This document shows, in pieces, positions 56,501-64,000 of a stretch of DNA of 64,000 nucleotides. The notes beneath the pieces are model-generated. The model saw nothing but the letters and a program-made list of their open reading frames with translations, ran no database searches and was not told the DNA's origin. Made by a program: the position numbers and the translations under genes. Numbering within the stretch: position 1 is the stretch's first letter; each line of letters opens with the position of its first letter. The stretch is from Siphonodentalium dalli (lineage: Eukaryota; Mollusca; Scaphopoda; Gadilida; Siphonodentaliidae): NCBI GenBank assembly GCA_032622095.1, contig CP136062.1, forward strand, positions 39,370,918 through 39,434,917. The letters are read 5' to 3'.

Positions 56501-58414
56501 CAGTGGCCCATTTCATTCCCACTATCATGGCGCATGTCCACAAACTAGCACCGCGAGCATTGTTCTTCTCTGCTGGGAGATATTCGACGAGACAACTGCG
56601 GGGCGTCACACAGTTTGCTTCGGATAAAGGTTAAGAAGTGTGGGTAGTCTGTACACTATGGTCTTCTCCTTAGCTGATAGACATCTGTCCAAGGGAATGA
56701 GACAGCTAGCAACCTTCGAAACACTGTCGAAGTTGTCCACATATGTCAATGCGTTCGCTGAGTGTGAGTTGACGAACTATCTATTGAGAAGTGACTAGCT
56801 AACTGGTTCGCCAGGTGTACATGTCGTTATCCCATGGGGTATGAGACACATACATAGAGATGACCTTCTGTAAGCTAGACACCGGAAAATGAATTGTTTG
56901 AAACGTTATGATTAGAGGGACCCTGCTCCCAGGAAGTGGTGAATACTTTGTCGGTGTGAGCAACCTAGATTTATCAGACAAAGAAATGGAAGCTGGTCCA
57001 GATAATTATGGACGTGACGTGGCAAATCAGAATCTGTTATCAGGTAATTGTTCTGATATAACTATTCGGCGCACCTACGCTTACGGCCATTATCGGCGCT
57101 AAGTGGAGACTGGATTTCGAAATGCCATATCGCGATATTAATTGTGGTGTTTCATCTTTCCAGAAGGATACGAGCTATGTTATGCGTTTTGATACCTTTA
57201 AGTTGAACTAGGAGATGGTTTATGTACAATTTCGTCCATACATACCGATATTATGACAAAAAGTTGAAATTAATATGTGAAAATATCGATTTCTTTTCAA
57301 TTTCTAGCCGCCAATTTACCAGCGATCTTGGCTGTGAGTATCAATTGCCAAACTCTAATGAATACTTCACGTCACTATTCCATGTCAACATGTAATGGTG
57401 GATAGAAATCGCGAAACAATAACGCCCATCCTAAGAAAGTAAAGGAATGTAGATGTGTTTTCAAATTTTGGTCGCCATTTTGGCCGCCATCTTCGATTTG
57501 GAAAACAATTTCTTGCATGAGATGTAATGTAATTACTTCACCTCAGTATTTCCAACTCAATTGTAAGCATGGGTGGAGTTTTTTCGACAATAATGCCCAA
57601 TGATGTGAATATGAGGGAATTTCGGTGATTATTCAAAATCTGTCCGCCATTGTGGGCGCCATTTTGGATAATGCTCACTGATGTTAAAATCAGCGATTTT
57701 TGGCGATTTTTTATTTCTGGTGGCCATTTTGGCCGCCATCTTGGATTTGGGTAAATATTCCTCCACTCAGGTATAAGAGGAATCCTAGCTCGAGTATCTC
57801 CTGCAAATATATATGCATGGGTGTTGTTATAATAGCAATAACATTCATTGATTCGAAACATAACATCCCGTTATTAACGGAGATTCGGCTTCGACCTATG
57901 ATACCGGCATTTGGGAAAACGTAATATCGGACAATAATATCCCGCAATGAATGCATATTATGGTCCCCATGTGTTCGCCAATGACTCCTCTATATGATAA
58001 ATGTATAACATGACGCAAAAATTGTAACATTTTCCCACAGAGACAAACGAAAGGTGGTAACATGTCAGAAAAATAGCATATTTTCACATTTCGGCGGCCA
58101 TCTTGGCCGCCATATTGGATTCTGGTGTCGGATTTTTGGCTAATTTGTAAGGGTTGTATATTAGCATAACGAATCGAGCGGAAAACAAGACCGCATTTGC
58201 TATCATCTTTACTATAATGGCGATCAAAGAGACCTGTTGCATTTAAAAAAAATGGCCGCCATAATGGACGCCATCTTGTCTGGAGTCTCTGCGGCCACTT
58301 TTTTTTCTTGTTAACAAGTGAAAAAAATTAGAGGAGACCTTAAGGAAGAAAATTAGTGGGGTGAAGTTAAGTCCTGGGGGGGGGTGCAGAGGTCGACCAA
58401 TATCTCCTGGACTA
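53582..58414. mobile_element. large palindromic DNA element PAL, copy 2 (3-bp target duplication ATT)
   Basis: 4833 bp, the reverse complement of copy 1 overall. Ends TAGTCCAGG...CCTGGACTA; ATT flanks both ends (53579-53581 and 58415-58417). Its left arm (53582-56000) corresponds to the right arm of copy 1, and its right arm (56400-58414) to copy 1's left arm. A deletion of about 130 bp near 57668 in the right arm ('attttggat|aatgctcactg') accounts for much of the length difference. It interrupts the macro-repeat between blocks A and B, and the related uninterrupted junction is near 61566. Confidence 0.85.
55974..56132 (-). CDS. 52-codon ORF in the spacer of PAL copy 2
   Basis: Minus-strand counterpart of 22291-22449 with the same start and stop positions. 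Residue changes relative to copy 1 are few (MQENGR for MHENGR, DVI for DVT, PTC for PTF, PLG for PLD, VLS for VLY at the end). No indel has entered the frame although neighbouring sequence in the two copies has several. No domain recognised. Confidence 0.4.
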   Translation of the reverse strand: MQENGRIGDVIKKSLGVPTCVELNARAHQRNIPLGVLRVEHFTLLLMAFVLS

Positions 58415-58551
58415 ATTGTTTAGCCATATTCGTATCACACGGGGATAAACGCAGTAGATTGCATCCCACAAATTCATTGGTAGGTATTGGCCTGTAAATT
58501 AGGAAGAATAACTCTTTAAATATGAATACATGTGCACACAATGAGACTATA
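58415..58551 (+). repeat. macro-repeat blocks B/C, left part
   Basis: 'ccatattcgtatcacacggggataaa' matches 'ccattcgtatcacaagggaata' at 61578. 'attggcctgtaaattaggaagaataactctttaaatat' then matches block C (36845 onward). It is cut after 'atgagact(at)' by the 1267-bp element. Confidence 0.7.
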
Positions 58552-59818
58552 GGAATCAGGGAGCTAAATGTGTTCCAGAGTCGGGGAGCGAGTATACCGT
58601 GGAATGCTAAAGGTTAAGGTAACTGAAGAATGACCTTCACCGGATACATGCGACACGTTATTAAAGGATGACATCGCGTTTATTTGATTTGTACATAATA
58701 TCTAAATAATTTAAACTGGTGAATGAATGGGGGAATGGATTTTTGTGAGCGGGAAATTTATTTAACTGGCTGCTGTAGTTCTGGGTTTTTCCAGATCAAA
58801 TTTGGGGGGGTGGGGTGATGGCATCACCACTAGAGTTACGGTCGTGCAAAATTGTCATGGCAGGTTTGTTAAACACACAGTATGCCATGCCATCTGGTAA
58901 AATGTCATGCATGAGGCTGTGTCTGATGTTGTATCATTATGTTTAGATATTTAAATTAACTTATGGTTGCTTTATATTGCTATTAAAGTATTTTTTATTT
59001 TTATTTTCTGTTAATTTTGGTAAATGTTTATTATAAATTGCCAAATTCTGCATGAAAAGTGTTTAAAATTGGACAAGATATCCATCTCAAAATGTATATT
59101 AACATTTCCACTTCAATTTAGTAATATTATGGTATATAAGGGCATACTTCAGTTATACGAGATGCATCAGCTAGTAAAATTGAAAAAAAAGTCTAAATTT
59201 TTCGGCTTTATTTTGAGGATTGACAATAATTTTCAGGATGCCTCATATTGGAAAAATAAACGACTACTGCTCGAAATAATCAATTTTTGATTTCAGTAAG
59301 GTCTATATTTTGATAAAATACTATAAGAAACGCTGTGTGGTACACATATACATATATATAGGAATCAGGGAGCTAAATGTGTTCCAGAGTCGGGGAGCGA
59401 GTACACCGTGGAATGCTAAAGGTTAAGGTAATTGAAGAATGACCTTCACCTGATACATGCGATACGTTATTAAAGGATGACATCGCGTTTATTTGATTTG
59501 TACATAATATCTAAATAATTTAAACTGGTGAATCAATGGGGGAATGGATTTTTGTGAGCGGGAAATTTATTTAACTGGCTGCTGTAGTTCTGGGTTTTTC
59601 CAGATCAAATTTGGCTGTGAGATAGCCCTGTCGTAGACTTGTGGATTTATTTTAAAAAGTAAACACATGACCTATGATTTTTCTTGCATTTTCGTGATCA
59701 ACTGGTGTCAATCTAGCGGGGTAAACATCACTGGTATGGCCTGCAGGCTTCAATTCAGTGAATTTGGCCAAAACGTTAACACTGTCGCCTATGGGAAACC
59801 ATTTAGTTCAGTGATTCC
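58552..59818. mobile_element. 1267-bp insertion with GGAATCA termini
   Basis: The uninterrupted target ('atgagactttagaatggctacc') is present at about 36920 and in the other array units. Here it is split into 'atgagacTATA' and 'TTTAgaatggctacc', with an insert bounded by GGAATCA (58552) and TGATTCC (59818). The TATA/TTTA pair would be a slightly decayed 2-4-bp target duplication. Inside, a 255-bp segment occurs twice in direct orientation (58551-58805 and 59360-59614). A short frame at 59024-59290 shows no recognised motif. Probably a non-autonomous DNA element with an internal duplication of its left end. Confidence 0.6.
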
Positions 59819-60111
59819 TTTAGAATGGCTACCGACTGGCCGGTAAGTTAAGAAGCATAACTCTTAAAATAGTTGATCCTATCGCCCGTGTATACATGCA
59901 TGTGCACACAATGAGACTGCAGAATGGCTACCCATTGACCTGTAAGTTAGGAAGCATAACTCTTTAAATATATGATACTTTTGCCGTTGTATACATGCAT
60001 GTGCCCATAATGAGAATGTAGAATGTCTACCCACAGTTAAAAAAAACCTCTAGGTGGTGCTTGGAACGGATGTCCCCCATACCCCTCTACAACAATAATA
60101 GTTGACATGTA
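59819..60111 (+). repeat. macro-repeat block C, right part
   Basis: Continues block C after the insertion: two 99-bp units, then 'cacagttaaaaaa(a)cctctaggtggtgcttggaacgga' and 'tacaacaataatagttgacatgtat'. It then joins block D directly. In the array at 37215 this same point is followed by array sequence instead, which marks where the amplified segment begins. Confidence 0.75.
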
Positions 60112-61430
60112 TGCATTGTGTTGGGAACTATATGGCGTTCATATTATTTGCATAAAGAGCGTTATAAATAATAATATAGCGTCTGCTGTACACGCATGCG
60201 CAATAAGTTACATTTGTACGACTGTGGCACAACTCCTGCCCAAAAGAAACATATAACATTTATAAATTTTGCAAATGCCTGAACTAAGAGTGAAAATCCG
60301 ATAAAATGTCTCTTAAAAGGGATATCAATAAATAACTATAGCTTCCTGGAATAGGAAAGTATGCGTGTCGTTGCTTTTAAGAAACTTATTTATCCAATGG
60401 ACACCATAATACTTTGCAATTAGTATGACTATTTGAATATCATATCAAATGCATCTTGGTATGTACATGATGTAAACCTTTAACCGTTAGTAAAATTCTG
60501 ACTATCCATGTTAACGCATGTATAATTTTAGGTGAATTAAGGGTTCCAGACCTCCAGTTACAACAACACCATTAAACAATTAATTTAACGTCGTTTTTTG
60601 CTTTGATATGTTGAGAAAATGTTGAAAACCAAAAATTACAAGTAACCTATGCGTATAAATAACACAGCATATTGTGTTGCTATTAAACATTTAAGAGAAT
60701 AATTCGTTTTCCCTATAAGAAAATCAAAACTATATTAAATAAAAGCATGTACAGTTCCATATCAAACTTGTTTGTAGCATTTCTTGTTCGACGAAACATT
60801 TAATTCCATGCACTTGAACCTTAAAATCAAGTAAAATAGTTTTAGTCATATGCATTGCTACTATATATACCACATTTTTCTGAAACAGTTGGTGGTAAAT
60901 AATTTAATAGCCATTTCCGCGAATAAAATACAGTATCATTCTTTTATTTGCCCCGACAAGTAGGCCAATGGACGCCTTACTCTCATAGTATACACACATG
61001 CGGTTGAACAGGTAAATGTGTCTAGAAGCAAACGGCTACACGCCACTGCGAAATTAATCTATTGTTTCAAGACAAACCATTCACGGGAAAGATGGACCAT
61101 TCCCGTCTACTTTCTGTGTTTTACACCTCTAAGTTCACACATTCACGCGACATTGCAACTCATTATTGGAGATTGGCATTGAAAGATCCAAGAGTAGTTA
61201 ACTGAGCGACATTATTTACATGACCATGGAGTTATATATGTGTACTTATTTATCACGGGGTATAATATATCAAGGGAAGCCTTAACGTGATGTGTAACAC
61301 TCCGCTGAGGTGTTCCGGAATAACAATTACTCAAGCCGAAGTAAGTTATTTTCCTAAATATGATATTCAAAGAGTCATAAAACAGCATCATTGTTGTAAA
61401 TTAATTACAATTGGTGAATATTATTGGCGC
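60112..61430 (+). repeat. macro-repeat block D, copy 2
   Basis: Counterpart of 44783-46130 with scattered substitutions and a short deletion near 61090 relative to copy 1. It continues past 61430 without interruption into block A, so it represents the state before the CR1-like insertion. The open frame 61287-61544 spans the D/A junction and has no recognised motif. Confidence 0.8.
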
Positions 61431-61440
61431 AATAATTGCC

Positions 61441-62035
61441 GTAATGTGTATGCACGCCATGTTTCTAGCTTTCGGAAGCCCCACTCTTGGCGTAAAACAC
61501 CTGTATTTCGGGGACAATGTATCTCTTTAAGCGCCATTTCGTGATGCAAATGAAAGCATTTACCATTTTTGCCCCCCCATTCGTATCACAAGGGAATACA
61601 ATCCCGAAAATTCATGGGTATAGGTACCAGGAATAATAACATGGAGACATGCATGTGCACAATGATATTGCAAATTCTTACCAATAGTAAAACCTCGTTA
61701 TGTAGCGCTTGGCTCTGTTGTAGTCCATGCTCTTCTACACTAATAGTTGTTTGACGTGTATCCATTGTGTTGGGAAGTATACGGCGTTCATATTGTTTGC
61801 ATAAAGAGCGTTACAAATAATAATATATATATATGCTGCACACGCATGCGCAAACTTTTACCAGTGTATGCCAATATATATATGAATCTCAGTAAACTGT
61901 TTCTACATTTCGGAAGCCATCTATGTTTCCAATGCCCTAAAACTTTCGATTCAGGCTAAATGGTATAGCAGAAACAATGTAACTCTTAAAGTGACCTTTC
62001 GTGGTGCATTTGTTTGGCCCACATAGGGGCGCTTT
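61441..62035 (+). repeat. macro-repeat blocks A, B', D', A'' (shortened copies)
   Basis: Block A (about 61455-61567), a compressed B/C segment (about 61570-61755, with 'gttatgtagcgcttgg..tctacac taatagttg'), a ~100-bp block D' (61757-61860, 'cattgtgttgggaagtata..cataaagagcgtta'), then a diverged A'' (61875-62010). This shows the macro-repeat is an old tandem with units of unequal length. Confidence 0.6.
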
Positions 62036-62037
62036 GT

Positions 62038-62250
62038 CCTCTAGGTGGCGCTCTCCAGTCAATACGCCTACAATAAAACCGGTTAGCAATAGAATGGTAC
62101 CCCCAAACATAGGGGGCGCTTTGCCCGCTAGGTGGCGCTCGCCAGTTTCCGCCACACTACCTCAATACATATACAATAAAACCGGTTAGCAATAGAATGG
62201 TACCCTTAGGACCACTAGGTGGTTGCAGAGTTTAACCGCTAGGTGGCGCT
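62038..62250 (+). promoter_or_regulatory. cluster of CTCF-like motifs
   Basis: Five same-strand matches to the CTCF core pattern CCASYAGRKGGCRSY, exact or near: CCTCTAGGTGGCGCT (62038-62052), CATAGGGGGCGCT (62108-62120), CCGCTAGGTGGCGCT (62125-62139), CCACTAGGTGGTTGC (62212-62226) and CCGCTAGGTGGCGCT (62236-62250). A weaker CATAGGGGCGCT is at 62022. The sites lie in a ~104-bp tandem marked by 'aataaaaccggttagcaatagaatggtaccc' (62071 and 62175). CTCF is a conserved bilaterian zinc-finger architectural protein. Binding here is inference from motif only; the repeats may simply carry the word by descent. Confidence 0.45.
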
Positions 62251-62699
62251 AGCCACCCACCTAACCGGTTTAGTGTAGGTGCTTTGGGGTATACGGCAAT
62301 TCTTTAAATATGAAGGCAATGCATTTTGGGAGTTCTCATTTGGCTATTTATAGTAGACAAGAGGTGCATACAGATATGTAACGTTGAGGCATATAAATCT
62401 GTTTCATTGTATGACGGGTTTAGTACCTCTAGGGGAACATGTTTCATTGTGTGACGGTACAATTGTAAAACAAAGGGGGGATAAGTAGTTCTTTTGATAT
62501 TTTGTAATATAATACAGGTTTATAGAGGCCACATACAAATACGCATTTCAATATTAACAATGGCACGCATTATATACAATGTAATAAACAAACATACGTA
62601 ATATTACGTAATGTGTATACACATACCCTACCCCTTAATGTCAGTATCTAACTACTGACTTGTATTCCTTATTTCTTTTTCCTTTTTCGAAATGTTCTA
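62251..62699. other. non-coding, nothing recognised
   Basis: AT-rich sequence with a short internal duplication ('gtttcattgt(a/g)tgacgg' near 62402 and 62440). No frames of note. Confidence 0.4.
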
Positions 62700-63190
62700 T
62701 ATTTAGGTCAAATAAAGGGTGTTGTGTATGGTGCCCCCGCCCCCCCCCACCATTAAGGAACTATTTCCACACACCCCTTTCATCACACCTCGATCCAAAA
62801 TGGCCACCGTCCAGCGGGGTTCAATAAGGGCAGCAATGCCATGTATCGGCCCCTTGACCGATTTAGGTCAAATAAAGGGTGCTGTGGGGTGGCATACAAG
62901 CCAATCTAAATATCCACCCACCCCTATCCAAAATGAGCGCAGCCCAGAGGGGTTCAGATATAAAGGGCATCCGTGCCATTTCTCGACCCTTGACTGATCC
63001 AGTCTAAATATTCACCTATTTCATCTCACCCGAACCAAAATGGCCGCCGCCCAGAGGCGATTAAATGTATAGGGCACCAATGCAACTTCTTGGCCCCTCG
63101 AGTCCTCGACCGATTTAAGTCAAAAGCAGTGTGTTGCAGTGTGGCCCCCAAGCCAATGTAAATATTCACCCACCCGATCTAAAATTGCCG
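62700..63190. repeat. degenerate tandem, ~130-155-bp units
   Basis: The phrases 'tttaggtcaaataaagggtg(t/c)tgtg', 'cc(a/c)aaatgg(c)c(c)gccg(t)ccag(a/c)g', 'ataagggca(c/g)c..tgcca' and '(g)gcccttgaccgat' recur at about 62702, 62863, 63000 and 63112. Poly-C runs occur at 62739. The frame 62719-62997 spans units and is not a gene. Confidence 0.6.
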
Positions 63191-63304
63191 GTTTATGTTA
63201 ACATTCGCTATTGTTTGGTACTAACATTGTAACAGTTTCAACATGAATCACGATATATGACAGTATTACTCACGTGGTAGGAAGGCCCCGACGATTTTCT
63301 ACAA
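63191..63304. other. non-coding, nothing recognised
   Basis: Short unique stretch between two repeats. Confidence 0.3.
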
Positions 63305-63385
63305 AATAACGTTTGATTAATGTTTGTTTAATGTTTGATTAATGTCTGATTACTGTTTCATTAATTTTTTTGTTATGTTTGATAG
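63305..63385. repeat. TGTTTGATTAA-type minisatellite
   Basis: About six imperfect units of 11-12 bp (TGTTTGATTAA, TGTTTGTTTAA, TGTCTGATTAC, TGTTTCATTAA and so on). Confidence 0.7.
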
Positions 63386-63539
63386 CCAATGGACCGATGG
63401 AATGTTTAGAGTTGTTTCGCAAACTCAATGTTGGCAGATATGACTACATTTAGCTATTCGACATAAACATGATCTCGGGCCAATAATTCGTAACACAAAA
63501 ATAGAGACTATGGTTAGGATTGTTGAACACGGCAACGCA

Positions 63540-64000
63540 GGAATATGTAGGTAATGATAATTTGTAGATGTGTATTACAACGGTAAATTATCTGCAGTAG
63601 ATTATTACTGGTAGATTTATAGTTTGACCATAAATTATCACCAGTAGATTTGTAGCACAACAGATTCTTACTGGTATATTTGTAGTACAGCATTAATTGC
63701 TTACCAGTAAAAATGTGGTACTAGATCAAAGTCTTACCTGTAGATCTGTATTACGTCAATAAATTCTCAATATTACATGTAGATTGGTTGTCCGACAGTA
63801 AACTATCACGAGTAGATATATATTCCGACAATACATTATCACTGTTTGATTTGTATTACGAAAGTTAATTCGTATCAGTAGATTTATAGTCAAACATTAA
63901 ATTCCTGTCGGTATATGTGTAGTACCAGAGTAAATACTCAATGTTTTATTTGTGATACGACATTAAATGATCACCAGTAGAGTTGTAGTATACGACAGTA
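63540..64000. repeat. minisatellite, ~44-50-bp period, running off the window
   Basis: Units of the form 'taaattatcaccagtagatttgtagtacgaca' recur from about 63545 to the last base, with considerable divergence (for example near 63635, 63680, 63790, 63860 and 63970). The array continues beyond the window, so its total size is unknown. Confidence 0.75.

Noticed and set aside
58551-59614. Long terminal repeats of a small LTR element (255-bp direct repeats)
   Set aside because: The repeats lack TG...CA ends, a primer-binding site and a polypurine tract, and the outer boundary is set by GGAATCA/TGATTCC. An internal duplication explains them better.

Overview
The window looks like nuclear DNA of a multicellular animal. 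It is AT-rich and gene-poor, and it is saturated with transposable elements and satellite-like repeats. The element types (CR1/Jockey-group non-LTR retrotransposons, a Crypton-type tyrosine recombinase, large palindromic DNA elements, CAACGTTGG minisatellites) suggest a marine invertebrate, but no gene in the window fixes the phylum. I see no complete host gene, no rRNA or tRNA, and no bacterial-type operon. Almost all short open frames are chance frames or pieces of repeats.

Region 1-18 kb is a patchwork of old dispersed repeats. It contains two decayed C-terminal fragments of non-LTR reverse-transcriptase ORFs (2795-3031 and 17281-17469, minus strand). A 5'-truncated non-LTR insertion with a 14-bp target duplication lies at 11847-12737, inside a field of CTTAAG-centred palindromes. 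There is a six-unit ~200-bp satellite (13500-14725), and an inverted-repeat unit carrying an acidic protein tail (15640-16205). At 18244-18410 there is an almost perfect 167-bp hairpin, followed by a possible first coding exon (18924-19045).

Region 19.7-25.3 kb holds the tail of a Crypton-like ORF on the minus strand. It is split by a 4957-bp palindromic element (19867-24823) with terminal inverted repeats and a 3-bp target duplication (CCA), and it adjoins a CAACGTTGG-type minisatellite. A second, oppositely oriented copy of the palindromic element sits at 53582-58414 with target duplication ATT. Each copy has two diverged ~2.2-kb arms around a ~0.5-kb spacer, and the spacer carries a 52-codon ORF preserved in both copies.

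Region 34.66-44.1 kb is a head-to-tail array of about three 3.1-kb units. Each encodes, on the minus strand, an intact 331-residue Crypton-type tyrosine recombinase catalytic domain whose C-terminal ~65 residues are encoded by the minisatellite. The array is embedded in a larger tandem macro-repeat (blocks A-B-C-D, traceable from 36.8 to about 62 kb). That macro-repeat was later broken up by a ~7-kb decayed CR1-like retrotransposon (about 46.1-53.1 kb, itself interrupted by a 550-bp MITE), by the second palindromic element, and by a 1267-bp element at 58552-59818.

Region 62-64 kb contains a same-strand cluster of CTCF-like motifs (62038-62250), a degenerate 130-155-bp tandem repeat, and a short-period minisatellite that runs off the window end.

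No genes work together as a pathway here. The biology is a layered record of transposition, tandem amplification and nested insertion. Several insertions can be ordered because an uninterrupted version of the target is present in the same window.
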